NCBI GenBank assembly: GCA_022450045.1
Contig: JAKURD010000013.1
Location: 25,578 to 89,577 of the forward strand
Origin: Gracilimonas sp.
GTDB taxonomy: Bacteria > Bacteroidota > Rhodothermia > Balneolales > Balneolaceae
DNA length: 64,000 nt
Direction of reading: 5' to 3'
In this document: positions 7,390 through 16,718 of the stretch, in pieces
Numbering within the stretch: the stretch's first letter is position 1
How the letters are laid out: every line of letters begins with the position of its first letter
The notes under the pieces: generated by a model
What the model was told of the DNA's origin: nothing
Seen by the model: only the letters and a program-made list of their open reading frames with translations
Database searches by the model: none
Made by a program: the position numbers and the translations under genes

Positions 7390-10300
7390 ATGAAAAATTT
7401 ACTGCTTTTTATACTGATCGTACTGCCTGCTTTTGCTGCTGCTCAGACCGTTAATTTCGAAGATGGTTTCTCTGATGGAGATTATACTGCGAATCCCGCT
7501 TGGACAGGCAATACTGAAGATTTCGAAATTTTTGAATTGAACGGTAACAACGTAGTCCGTTTGTCTGGTCCGGGAGCTTCCACCTCTTACCTTTCAACCC
7601 CATCCGCAAATACAGTTGGTTATTGGGAGTTTTTTGTCCGTATAGATGGCGCAGCCCCCTCCGGTTCAAATAAAACTGAAATCTTTTTAATGAGTGATAT
7701 TCAGGATTTGACTGGTTCAGTTAATGGATATGCAGTCCGTGTTGGTGAAACCGGTGAAGATATTTTTCGTGTCGTTCGTTATGATTCCGGCTCTGAATCA
7801 AGTACTATTGTTTCCGATACGACAGTGGTACAATCCAGCAGTTCCTATCGGGTGAAAGTTGCACGTGATAGTTCGGGTAATTGGGCCATTGAAGTTGGCG
7901 AGGGTTACGCCGGGCAGTTAAAAACCTCAGGCAATACAGGAACGGATAACACCTATACCACCACCTCCTATTTTGGTTTTAAGGTCGATTATACTTCCAG
8001 CAGAATCGATGATTTTTACTTCGACTTTAAAATAGACATACCACCTTTAAAAATTGCTTCCATCTCTCCTGTTAGTGATACCGAAGTTGATATAACATTT
8101 TCAAGAGAAATTGATTTTGGAACGACTGATGTTTCTGATTTTACTTTAGATCCCGGGAGCATTAATCCTCAATCAACAGGCCAACAAAGTGCGAAGGTTG
8201 CCCGTCTTACTTTTTCAAACCCCTTCTCCGGTGGCGAGTACGAACTTACTATTAACGATATTGGCGATGCTGCCAATGAAACAACTCTGGCTGACACTTC
8301 CATCTCATTCGTGATCTTTGACGACTACCAGCCCGGCGATATCATTATCAACGAGTTCATGAAAGATCCACCCTCCGGGACAGCTGAATATGTGGAGCTT
8401 AAAAATATATCTGACCGCTATTTGAATTTACGGGATTGGAAGATAGGTGATAACAATACCTTTGAAACAATAACGGGATCAGATTTTGCCATTCTTCCCG
8501 ATAGTTTCGCTGTTGTGTCTGCTAATACATTGGCTTTAAGTAACTTTTATGGGAATGCTAATTACGTGCAGGCTTCACTGCCAGCTTTGAATAACGCAGG
8601 GGCTGAACAGGTTCGAATACGGGACAAAAGTGATATAACTCAAGACTCTCTCGAATATAATTCAAACTGGGGTGGCGTGGATGTAGCTATTGAACGCCGG
8701 GACCCCACCGTTTCATCCACTTTCATAGAAAATTGGGCAGACAGTCCCGCCGATAACTTTGGAACTCCCGGCTTCACGAACCAAATAGCTGAAGACATAA
8801 AGGCCCCGGAGATATCCAAGCTGTTGATCCAAAACAGCCAGACTATTATACTCGTTGCTTCGGAGCGCCTGGAAAACACATCAGCGGAAACGGTCGGCAA
8901 TTATGTTCTCAGCCAAAACCCTGAATCCGGAACCACTCCGCCTGCTATTCCAACGATCGCAGCCGCCACCCAAATTGCCGCTGACTCTGTGGAGCTTAGC
9001 TTAGATTCAAGCCTGGAAGAATACGATGGCAGCTGGATCTTAACTGCCGATAACCTGACCGATATTTTTGGCAATGCATCCGATGAACAAGCTGAATTTA
9101 CTTTTTCGAATCCCTTTACGATCTCTGAAGTCACAATGCCTTCTGACAGTGAAATTCTAATTCTCTTTAAAGAAAAGGTAAACTTTTCCTCCGTAGCAGC
9201 AGAGGATTTTACCGTGAATGAGGTGGTTTTAGGCGGCTCGTCAACTATAACTCAACCTGGAGCAGATCAGATCCTGATCGATCTTCCCTCAGCATTATCC
9301 TCCGGGCCCAACCTGATTGCCGTTTCTAATATTCAAAGTGTGACCGGCTGGAATATCCCCCAAAATACTCAATTCGAATTTTTTGTTTTTAACGACTACC
9401 AGCCCGGCGATATCATCATCAACGAATTCATGAAAGATCCACCCACCGGCACTGCTGAATATGTGGAGCTCAAAAATATTTCAGGGCGATATTTAAACTT
9501 GCGGGATTGGGAGATCGGTGATAATAGCTCTATCACTTCCATCAACGGTGCAGACTTCGTGATCCTCCCGGATAGCTTTGCAGTGATCTCAGCAGATACC
9601 GTTACCCTGAATTTATTTTACGGAGAAGCAAATTATATACAGGCTTCACTTCCCGCTCTGAATAATGCAGGAGATCAGATCCGCCTTTTCGATGACAGCG
9701 GAGTCTTAGCCGATTCGCTGGAATATAATTCAGACTGGGGCGGTGAAGATGTGGCCATTGAACGCCGAGACGCCAATGTTTCCTCCACTTTCAGAGAAAA
9801 CTGGGGAGACAGTCCCGCCGATAACTTTGGAACTCCGGGCTTTACCAATCAAATTCAATCTGATACAACACCCCCTGAAATTACATCACTCTCCGTATTG
9901 AACGACAGTACTTTTCAAGTGATATTTTCGGAGCGCATTCAGCCCGGGCCTGCCGGAGATAAAGCCAATTACAGCCTTTCGAAACCTGACGGACTTCCAT
10001 CTGCTCCGCCTTCTCTGGAATCTGCGGAATTTCTGGCGCCGGATACGGTCATCCTTTCCTACCCAAATGCGTTGCCCAGGCAGGAACAGGGCAGTGAGTA
10101 CGGGCTTACCATCGAAGGGCAATCGGATATATTTGGGAATATAGCACCAACCCTTGAAGATTCTTTTTTCCTGATCGATATTACCCAGGCCGACCCCGGC
10201 GATGTGGTCATCAACGAATTTATGTACGATCCGGGTACAGAGTTTTCTGAATTCATCGAACTGCATAATCCCACAGACAGAAATTTCGACCTTCAGGGAT

Positions 10301-12636
10301 GGACCTTCAATGACAATACCGGAAATCGCCGGGTTATATCGCATACAAATGTTGAATTGGTAACGGGTTCGTACGTTATTTTGGCGCCCGACAGTACGGT
10401 CATTAGTCTGTTCCCCGACCGGCGGATCATTGTAATGGGAACGAGGTTTCCATCCCTGAATAACGGCTCGGATGATATCGTGATCCGAAATGAACATGGC
10501 TCGCGTATCGACTCCCTCACCTATTTTTCTGAATGGGGCGGAAATGAGATTTCTTTGGAAAGACGCGCTCCTTCTGCACCATCTTTTTACCGGGAAAATT
10601 GGGGGGATTCGCCTTCAAATGAACTGGCAACTCCCGGGGCTGCCAATCAAATTCAACCCGATAACAGTCCGCCGGAGCTTAGCAATGCTTTCATAGCCGC
10701 CTCCGACTCTATTCGAATAACTTTTAATGAGCGCGTTGATTCTGCGTCAGCAAAAAATTCATCCAGCTATTCGATGGCCCCTGTGGTATCGATTGCTGAG
10801 ATCGCTGAATTTTCCGGGAATGCATTAACTGTTGTTTTAGGAACGTCATTAACTGATGGAGAAATGCACACCCTGACCATAGAAAATCAGGAAGATATCT
10901 TTGGTAATATTCGGGCTTCGCTTTCCACAGAACTTGAGTACACAGAATTCTATCCTGCTGAATTTGGAGATGTGATCGTAAATGAAATTCTCTACCGAAG
11001 GGAAAGTGCTGACTCAGAAGAATTTGTTGAGTTGTACAATAAAACGGAGAAAAACTTCAATCTTAGCAACTGGACCTTATCCGATGCTGCGGGATCAACT
11101 ACTATCCCGGAAGGCACTGAGATCAGGAGCGGTGAATACCTGGTACTTACCGGTCTGAAGGCCTTTGCCAATGAGATTCAGTACGGAGTTTACCTTTCCG
11201 GATTTCCTTCCCTGAATGATGATGAAGATGCGGTTGTGATTCGAAATGAAGATGGGATCATGATCGATAGTTTATTTTACAGCAACACATGGGGAGGCAA
11301 TGAACCGGGGGTTTCTCTGGAGCGCAAAGATCCTGAATCAGCTTCTAACGATGCATCGAACTGGGCGAGCAATGAAGGAAACGGGACCAGTGCCGGAGAC
11401 CAAAGCACTACTTTTGAGCCCGATGCAACTCCCCCTCAGATCTTATTCTCCAGACTACAGTTTGACGGGACCATTTTTGTGGCCTTCACGGAATTTGTGA
11501 ACATCAACAATGCCTCAGCTTTTGTGAATGAGCAACCTGCTTCCATTAACAACTATAGCGAGACGGACGGAAATATTGTGATCCTGGAAAACCCTGTTTC
11601 AGGATCAGTTTCCTCCGCAGCAAAAGCCAAAGAAAAGGCAAGCGAACCGCTTAACCTGACCTTTACCAACATCACCGATGTTCGTGGAAATGCCAGTCAG
11701 GAACTGGCTGTTGAAATTTCGCAGCCCATCAGCCCTGGTACGGTGGTGATCAATGAGATCTTATACAACCCTTTGGCCAATTCGGATGACAATCTTCCCG
11801 ACCAAACAGAGTATATTGAACTTTTTAACCCATCAGATTATGCCGTTTCTCTGGAGGGATTCTTTCTTCACGATGAGCCTGATGAAGATGGAGAAGTTCA
11901 GTCTTTGTTTCCGGTTTCTTCACAATATAAATGGATTCCGGCAGGAGCATACGTCGTAGTTTATGCCGAGGATGGGGCCACAAATTTCAGTGAAAGTCAG
12001 CTTGCCGAATATTTTGAACTGGAGAATGAAAGCGATCAGTTCAAGGCCCGAATTGACCGCACAAGCCTGAGCCTCTCTAATTCTGATGACGCTATTTACC
12101 TGGCCGACAGTGCCGGGACTACCATTGATTCCGTATTCTATGATGAAAGCTGGCAAAATCCCAATCTCTTTGATACAGATGGGGTTGCGCTTGAACGCAT
12201 AGACCCGGAAGGGCCCAGCAATGATCCGTCAAACTGGAGCTCAAGTACGCGTGTAAACGGGGGGACGCCCGGAGAACAAAATTCTATTTTCCAGGAATCC
12301 GGATCAGTGTTAGAAAATACGGGGATCACCTTTACACCGAATCCTTTTTCTCCTGATGACGATGGCTTTGAAGACAACCTGTTTATTAACTACAAACTGG
12401 ATGAATCGGATTATCTGCTGCGGGTACGCATTTTTGACCGTTACGGAAGGGAAGTCCGTGAACTGGCTGATGGGGTACAGGCCGGTTTCGAAGGCTCACT
12501 GATCTGGAACGGGCGTACTGATGATAATCGAAACAATCGTGTGGGCATTTATATCGTGCTTTTTGAGGCTTACAATAGTGCCAATGGCAAGAATGTAACC
12601 TTTAAAGAGACGGTAGTTTTGGCAAGGAAATTTTAA
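7390..12636 (+). CDS. Giant secreted lamin-tail-domain surface protein
   Basis: A 1748-residue exported protein. A signal peptide (MKNLLLFILIVLPAFAAAQ) is followed by a LamG/concanavalin-like domain (about 20-215). Then five repeats alternate a cadherin/SbsA-type Ig-like strand region with a lamin-tail domain. The lamin-tail domains begin near residues 317, 674, 938, 1194 and 1450, each with a GD(I/V)(I/V)INE(F/I) start, an (E/D)xxELxN phrase and a GTPG or TPG end. The C-terminus (about 1646-1748) has FTPNPFSPDDDGFEDN and WNGRTDDN, as in FlgD-like or CHU_C-type sorting domains, pointing to export by the type IX system. The first two repeats are nearly identical at DNA level over the domain start, indicating a recent 1.07-kb duplication. 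Likely a cell-surface adhesin or structural protein; lamin-tail domains also accompany secreted nucleases, but no nuclease domain is visible here. Confidence 0.88.
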   Translation: MKNLLLFILIVLPAFAAAQTVNFEDGFSDGDYTANPAWTGNTEDFEIFELNGNNVVRLSGPGASTSYLSTPSANTVGYWEFFVRIDGAAPSGSNKTEIFLMSDIQDLTGSVNGYAVRVGETGEDIFRVVRYDSGSESSTIVSDTTVVQSSSSYRVKVARDSSGNWAIEVGEGYAGQLKTSGNTGTDNTYTTTSYFGFKVDYTSSRIDDFYFDFKIDIPPLKIASISPVSDTEVDITFSREIDFGTTDVSDFTLDPGSINPQSTGQQSAKVARLTFSNPFSGGEYELTINDIGDAANETTLADTSISFVIFDDYQPGDIIINEFMKDPPSGTAEYVELKNISDRYLNLRDWKIGDNNTFETITGSDFAILPDSFAVVSANTLALSNFYGNANYVQASLPALNNAGAEQVRIRDKSDITQDSLEYNSNWGGVDVAIERRDPTVSSTFIENWADSPADNFGTPGFTNQIAEDIKAPEISKLLIQNSQTIILVASERLENTSAETVGNYVLSQNPESGTTPPAIPTIAAATQIAADSVELSLDSSLEEYDGSWILTADNLTDIFGNASDEQAEFTFSNPFTISEVTMPSDSEILILFKEKVNFSSVAAEDFTVNEVVLGGSSTITQPGADQILIDLPSALSSGPNLIAVSNIQSVTGWNIPQNTQFEFFVFNDYQPGDIIINEFMKDPPTGTAEYVELKNISGRYLNLRDWEIGDNSSITSINGADFVILPDSFAVISADTVTLNLFYGEANYIQASLPALNNAGDQIRLFDDSGVLADSLEYNSDWGGEDVAIERRDANVSSTFRENWGDSPADNFGTPGFTNQIQSDTTPPEITSLSVLNDSTFQVIFSERIQPGPAGDKANYSLSKPDGLPSAPPSLESAEFLAPDTVILSYPNALPRQEQGSEYGLTIEGQSDIFGNIAPTLEDSFFLIDITQADPGDVVINEFMYDPGTEFSEFIELHNPTDRNFDLQGWTFNDNTGNRRVISHTNVELVTGSYVILAPDSTVISLFPDRRIIVMGTRFPSLNNGSDDIVIRNEHGSRIDSLTYFSEWGGNEISLERRAPSAPSFYRENWGDSPSNELATPGAANQIQPDNSPPELSNAFIAASDSIRITFNERVDSASAKNSSSYSMAPVVSIAEIAEFSGNALTVVLGTSLTDGEMHTLTIENQEDIFGNIRASLSTELEYTEFYPAEFGDVIVNEILYRRESADSEEFVELYNKTEKNFNLSNWTLSDAAGSTTIPEGTEIRSGEYLVLTGLKAFANEIQYGVYLSGFPSLNDDEDAVVIRNEDGIMIDSLFYSNTWGGNEPGVSLERKDPESASNDASNWASNEGNGTSAGDQSTTFEPDATPPQILFSRLQFDGTIFVAFTEFVNINNASAFVNEQPASINNYSETDGNIVILENPVSGSVSSAAKAKEKASEPLNLTFTNITDVRGNASQELAVEISQPISPGTVVINEILYNPLANSDDNLPDQTEYIELFNPSDYAVSLEGFFLHDEPDEDGEVQSLFPVSSQYKWIPAGAYVVVYAEDGATNFSESQLAEYFELENESDQFKARIDRTSLSLSNSDDAIYLADSAGTTIDSVFYDESWQNPNLFDTDGVALERIDPEGPSNDPSNWSSSTRVNGGTPGEQNSIFQESGSVLENTGITFTPNPFSPDDDGFEDNLFINYKLDESDYLLRVRIFDRYGREVRELADGVQAGFEGSLIWNGRTDDNRNNRVGIYIVLFEAYNSANGKNVTFKETVVLARKF

Positions 12637-12698
12637 ATGTTGAATTTTGAATGTTAAATGGATCGAGCCATCTAACATTCAAAATTTATAATTCAACA
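12637..12698. terminator. Low-complexity palindrome between convergent genes
   Basis: TGTTGAATTTTGAATGTTA (and ATGG) on the left is complementary, with small mismatches, to CCATCTAACATTCAAAATTT...ATTCAACA on the right. The palindrome reaches into the 3' end of the TonB receptor gene, encoding its last residues NVEL and the stop. It probably acts as a terminator for both genes. Confidence 0.6.
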
Positions 12699-14761
12699 TT
12701 GAGTTTAACTCCTCCGAACCAGTTTCTTGGCGCTGCGGGTTGATAGTATCGGCCGCCAAAGGCATTCAGGTCATTCCCGAGGCTGTATTTTTCATCCAGC
12801 AGGTTATCAATTCCGGCAAAAATGTCAGCCGATACCCCTTCTTTGATTTGATGTTTGATCCCTGCTTTTAACTGAACCAAATGATAAGCATCGGAATAGA
12901 CCGTGTTGGCATCATTCAGCGGAATCTCATCCGTGAAGTTGTAGGATAATGAGCTGTAAAACCCTGCCTTTGTTTTAGTATTCAACGTAGAAACCAGGAT
13001 ATGAGGCGCTACTCCCGTCAGTTTATTTCCTGAGAAATCTTCCCCCTCCTTTTGGTAATCCTTGAACTCGAAATCATGATAGGTGTATGAAACGCCCCAA
13101 TCTAATTCCTGTAAAAATGCACTGCTGTTTCGAATTACGGCCCAGTTTAATGCGGCTTCGAGTCCATATTGATCCGTGCTTCCGGTGTTTTCAAAAATGA
13201 CGGTGGAATTTCTATCGGAGGGCTGCTGCACAATGGTCTCATCCAGCTTAAAAAAGAAAGTGGTGATATCATACGTAATGCGGGGCCCGATCAGTGTTCC
13301 CCGCGCTCCAACTTCATAATTCACTCCCTGCTCTGCTTCCAGATCCAGGGCAATACTCCCTTCATTGGTCCTAAACTCTTCGATGGTGGGTGGCGAAAAT
13401 CCATAGCTCACGCTCCCATGCAATGATAAGGCCGGCGAGAATTTCTTCAGAAGCCCTACCCGAGGTATGATCTCAGGATCAAAGGTTTTCTCAGCCAAAC
13501 CGGGTACATCACCTTGTAAATTTGTAACCAGGCGGTTCAGGCTATATTCCAGACGGTTGTAACTCAACCCTGCTGTCACATAAAATTCGTTGGGGAGATC
13601 GATCTCGGTATTCAAAAATATCAGAGAGGAACGGATCTTGATCTCATCATCAAAGTTAAGAGCCCCCACCTCGCTGCTGTCGTTCTCAAAATTTCGTGCT
13701 GCATAATTTGCAGACTGAAGCTCACCTCCCACAGTAAATCGTGTTCTAACTTCCCCTATATCCGTATCAAAATAAAACCGCGTTCTGCCTCCTCCCGATT
13801 TCCGGCTGTCCTTTTTGTAATCCAGGTTGAAAGGATTCTCGAATGCACTGAAGGTTCCATACAATGTGGTCAGGTTAGAAATGTTCTCCGATATCTGAGC
13901 GTCATGGCTGATCCCCGCCAAAAAAGCCTGTTGGTCGATGCTCGCATTTGCTTCCACACTGCCAAGCGCAAATGGATTTCCCTGCCGGGCCTGTGTTGGA
14001 TCCTGAGTAAACTGCTCTTCCGTCAGCGGGCCCGGAATCCCGTAATTCAGATCGGAGTATAGGAAACTTGTTTTGATGATCTGACTGTCATTCAGCTGAA
14101 ATCGCCCGGAAAGCTCGGCGGTCTCGCGGTTGAAAAAGGACTGCTCCCGGTATCCATCCGACTGCTGATTTGCATAGTTGAACCTGAAATTACCATCCTC
14201 GAACTGAGATTGTGCAAAAGCGGTATATCGAAGTAACCCGTAAGAACCAAACATGTGACCTGCACCAGCTTCATTTTCACTCGATTGCCGGCTTTCCAAC
14301 AACAAAGCTCCGCCATTTCCCGCTCCGTAAATACTACCTGCAGGCCCCTTGATAACCTCTACTTCCTGCATATTGATCACATCCAGCAGATTCAACGGCG
14401 TACTTCCTGAAGGTTCCGTAAATGGGATGTCGTTCCAGTAGATCTTCACATTCCTAACCCCAAAAGGAGAGCGAAGTGAACTTCCGCGAATGGCCACCCG
14501 ATAACTTCCGGGAGCACGTTGCTCAATTCGAACTCCCGGCACGGTATTCAGACCATACAACAAAGAGCCTTCATCGAAGCCGGTAATACGCTCAGGATCA
14601 ATATTGGCAATGGCTCCCGGCGATTCCATCACGCTGCGGTTGCCTTCGTAACCAACCACCACAACTTCTCCCAGATCACCTTTGAGGGTATCGGGTTCCT
14701 GTGCCAAAAGAAAAAATTGAGGTATAAAGACGATTAAAAAGAGTGCTGATATTTTGTTCAT
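12686..14761 (-). CDS. TonB-dependent outer-membrane receptor
   Basis: A 691-residue protein with a signal peptide (MNKISALFLIVFIPQFFLLA). A plug domain (about 30-150) carries PGVRIEQRAPGSYRVAIRGS and VEVIKGPAGSIYGAGNGG, the standard plug signatures. A beta-barrel rich in alternating aromatic strands ends in WFGGVKLNVEL. It should import a siderophore, haem or another large ligand across the outer membrane with TonB-ExbBD energy; the ligand cannot be told. It lacks the N-terminal carboxypeptidase-like extension of SusC proteins and has no SusD partner nearby, so a metal-complex role is more likely than glycan uptake. I prefer the ATG at 14761, which starts the signal peptide directly, over one five codons upstream. 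Confidence 0.88.
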   Translation of the reverse strand: MNKISALFLIVFIPQFFLLAQEPDTLKGDLGEVVVVGYEGNRSVMESPGAIANIDPERITGFDEGSLLYGLNTVPGVRIEQRAPGSYRVAIRGSSLRSPFGVRNVKIYWNDIPFTEPSGSTPLNLLDVINMQEVEVIKGPAGSIYGAGNGGALLLESRQSSENEAGAGHMFGSYGLLRYTAFAQSQFEDGNFRFNYANQQSDGYREQSFFNRETAELSGRFQLNDSQIIKTSFLYSDLNYGIPGPLTEEQFTQDPTQARQGNPFALGSVEANASIDQQAFLAGISHDAQISENISNLTTLYGTFSAFENPFNLDYKKDSRKSGGGRTRFYFDTDIGEVRTRFTVGGELQSANYAARNFENDSSEVGALNFDDEIKIRSSLIFLNTEIDLPNEFYVTAGLSYNRLEYSLNRLVTNLQGDVPGLAEKTFDPEIIPRVGLLKKFSPALSLHGSVSYGFSPPTIEEFRTNEGSIALDLEAEQGVNYEVGARGTLIGPRITYDITTFFFKLDETIVQQPSDRNSTVIFENTGSTDQYGLEAALNWAVIRNSSAFLQELDWGVSYTYHDFEFKDYQKEGEDFSGNKLTGVAPHILVSTLNTKTKAGFYSSLSYNFTDEIPLNDANTVYSDAYHLVQLKAGIKHQIKEGVSADIFAGIDNLLDEKYSLGNDLNAFGGRYYQPAAPRNWFGGVKLNVEL

Positions 14762-14866
14762 AGAAACAAAGTACAAAGGCTTGAATTAAGTTTTAAGAAT
14801 TGAATACCTTCCATTAACAAATAATTCCATAAACCAAAGTATTGTTCCGATTAAAAATCCGCTAAA

Positions 14867-14963
14867 GTCATTCCGCGGCGAATGCCCGGAATCTTGATGT
14901 ATATCAGGTTTCAGCCGTTGATAACTATAATCCATTTAGATCCCTGCCTCCGCAGGAATGACC
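14867..14963 (-). repeat. Stand-alone core of the family A element
   Basis: A 97-bp segment matching, in inverted orientation, only the inner core (between GGTCATTCC and GAAATGACC) of the family A elements. On the plus strand it begins GTCATTCCGCGGCGAATGCC and ends CCTCCGCAGGAATGACC. The outer AACGTGARTTCGA ends are absent. It lies between divergent TonB receptor and murI genes, within a gap of about 250 bases that holds nothing else recognisable. Confidence 0.65.
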
Positions 14964-15013
14964 TGGCTTTTTTGATTGATTTACTTTGATTTCTTGAACT
15001 CTAAACCATCGCT

Positions 15014-15823
15014 TTGCAAGATCTGAAAAACGCACCCATTGGTATTTTTGATTCCGGTATTGGCGGACTTACCGTTGCCAAGGCCGTGATCGATGCCCTT
15101 CCTAATGAAGACATCATCTATTTCGGGGATACCGCCCGGGTTCCCTACGGCATCAAATCAGAAGAAACCGTCCGGGCCTATGCGCTTCAGATCACTGATT
15201 TTTTATTGAAGCGCGGGGTTAAAATGATCCTGATCGCCTGTAATACGGTATCAGCTTCGGCAAAGGAAGAGATCATTCAGGCTGCCGGAGAAGTGCCTGT
15301 ACTGGATGTGATCACAGCCGGAACCAATAATGCAGTTTCCCTCCCGGATCATAAAAATATTGGGGTGATCGGTACGCTGGGAACCGTCAATTCCCGGGCC
15401 TACGTGGAAGCCATTCATGCTCATGATCCCACCATAAACGTACAACAGGAGGCATGTCCGTTGTTGGTGCCGCTGGCAGAGGAAGGCTGGATAGAGAATG
15501 AGGTGGCTCAAAAAACCCTGCATTATTACCTGGATGCGTTCGATGACAGTGATATCCAATCCCTGATCCTCGGATGTACCCATTACCCGCTTTTTAAAGA
15601 TGTGATCCCCAGGATCCTCAAGAACGGCAATATCGAGATCATTGATTCGGCAGAATCCATTGCGGAATCTGCTAAAGCTAAATTGGCAGAACTCGATCTC
15701 TTGAATATCTCCGGTGGAGATTTCCAGTGTTTTGTAAGTGACCGCCCGCAGCGTTTTCACGAACTGGCTGAGCGGTTTTTGGGAAAGCGATTGAGCGGAG
15801 TTGAGGTGATGGCGTTGGATTGA
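15014..15823 (+). CDS. murI: Glutamate racemase
   Basis: A 269-residue enzyme converting L- to D-glutamate for peptidoglycan. Both catalytic cysteines are visible: Cys76 in ACNTVSA and Cys188 in GCTHYPLF. The substrate-binding FDSGIGGLTV starts at about residue 12 and YFGDTARVPYG at about 36. The start is a TTG at 15014; an in-frame stop (TAA 15002-15004) rules out a longer form, and no ATG lies close to the N-terminal strand. Length is normal for bacterial MurI. It stands alone, divergent from the TonB receptor. Confidence 0.95.
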   Translation: MQDLKNAPIGIFDSGIGGLTVAKAVIDALPNEDIIYFGDTARVPYGIKSEETVRAYALQITDFLLKRGVKMILIACNTVSASAKEEIIQAAGEVPVLDVITAGTNNAVSLPDHKNIGVIGTLGTVNSRAYVEAIHAHDPTINVQQEACPLLVPLAEEGWIENEVAQKTLHYYLDAFDDSDIQSLILGCTHYPLFKDVIPRILKNGNIEIIDSAESIAESAKAKLAELDLLNISGGDFQCFVSDRPQRFHELAERFLGKRLSGVEVMALD

Positions 15824-15992
15824 GGAGGAGTAGCTGTCAGCTTTCAGACTTCAGCTATCAGCTGTTCTATTCACACATCGGTCGTTCGGTCCATCGGTTA
15901 TTCGCATTTTTCTCTCCTCTCCAGAGGGAATAAATTCTTTCGCTTTTGTAAAAGACGACTTTTTGCCTCTTTGCCTCGTTCCCAACGCCCTA

Positions 15993-16114
15993 AGCCTGTG
16001 TGAAAAGTATTATGCTAAAAAAGCAGGGCTAAGTTTATCGGGGAAAACAGTTTACTTTAGTAAACCCTCCAAATTAATAAATCCATTCACAAGTATTGAG
16101 TTTTCACACAGGCT
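15993..16114 (+). mobile_element. Family B element, copy 2, with terminal inverted repeats
   Basis: A 122-bp copy bounded by perfect 14-bp inverted repeats AGCCTGTGTGAAAA and TTTTCACACAGGCT. The interior shares GCTAAAAAAGCAGGGCTAAG with the copies at 1275 and 55290. It is non-coding. The ends make it MITE-like, although the other two copies lack the right-hand repeat. No target duplication is obvious. Confidence 0.72.
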
Positions 16115-16169
16115 GCCTTCGCGGGTAATGCTTGTCGGCACCTCCCGGTCTCACTTAAGCCATGCCGGA

Positions 16170-16199
16170 TTGAAATTGCCGATTTATTTTCTACATTTG
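16170..16199 (+). promoter_or_regulatory. Bacteroidota-type promoter
   Basis: TTG (16170-16172), a 19-base spacer and TACATTTG (16192-16199) match the TTG / TAnnTTTG promoter architecture. The start codon of the downstream gene is 30 bases further on. Confidence 0.5.
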
Positions 16200-16228
16200 C
16201 CGCTCAACTTTCACCTATTTTTATTGCC

Positions 16229-16705
16229 ATGAAAACCTTTCTCTTCATTCTTGGATTGGCCGTTTCCATTTTATCGCTTTCTGAAGCCCCCGCCTCTATA
16301 GATGAAATTCCTTTCGATATCAACGACTATACCTGGCTGGTCGGCTCTTGGGAAGGCAACGGGTTTGGCAGAATCTCTCACGAAACCTGGGAAAAACCGA
16401 TCAATAGCACCATGATGGGTATGTACCGGCATATCAATGCAAAAGATGAATTGGTATTCTATGAGTTTTTACTATTGGATGAGACCGGATTGCGCCTCAA
16501 ACATTTCAATCCTGACCTCACCGGATGGGAAGAAAAAGATGACATAATCAGCTTCAAAATGATCCGTTCTTCAAAAGACAACATTGAGATGGAAGGCCTG
16601 ACCTATGAACGGATATCAGATTCTGAGATTGAGATCCGGTTGGTGATGGATGATGGGAGTGAATCACATACTGAAATATTCAGGATGAAGAAGGTCAATC
16701 CTTAA
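16229..16705 (+). CDS. Secreted DUF6265-like protein
   Basis: 158 residues with an N-terminal signal peptide (MKTFLFILGLAVSILSLSEA). The mature part has YTWLVGSWEGNG, ETWEKP and MMGMYRH, the hallmark order (WL.G.W, E.W, G..R) of the DUF6265 lipocalin-like family, and later strands with FEF-type alternation (ELVFYEFLLLDETGLRLKH). Likely a small periplasmic calycin-type beta-barrel. Ligand unknown. It is monocistronic with its own promoter and converges on mscL with only 13 bases between stops. Confidence 0.72.
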   Translation: MKTFLFILGLAVSILSLSEAPASIDEIPFDINDYTWLVGSWEGNGFGRISHETWEKPINSTMMGMYRHINAKDELVFYEFLLLDETGLRLKHFNPDLTGWEEKDDIISFKMIRSSKDNIEMEGLTYERISDSEIEIRLVMDDGSESHTEIFRMKKVNP

Positions 16706-16718
16706 AATTTGTTACCTG

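Larger units (their letters stand above)
15824..16228. other. Intergenic region with repeats
   Basis: It holds word-like repeats of AGCTGTCAGCTTTCAGACTT type just after murI (15829-15870), then family B copy 2 and a promoter for the gene at 16229. An open frame from 15963 through the repeat is not a plausible gene. Confidence 0.6.

Noticed and set aside
9886-10497. 203-codon minus-strand frame inside the lamin-tail gene
   Set aside because: Shadow of a long repetitive coding region; the plus-strand frame has clear domains throughout.
15963-16232. 89-codon plus-strand frame before the DUF6265-like gene
   Set aside because: Mostly family B copy 2; it would overlap the promoter and start of the next gene.
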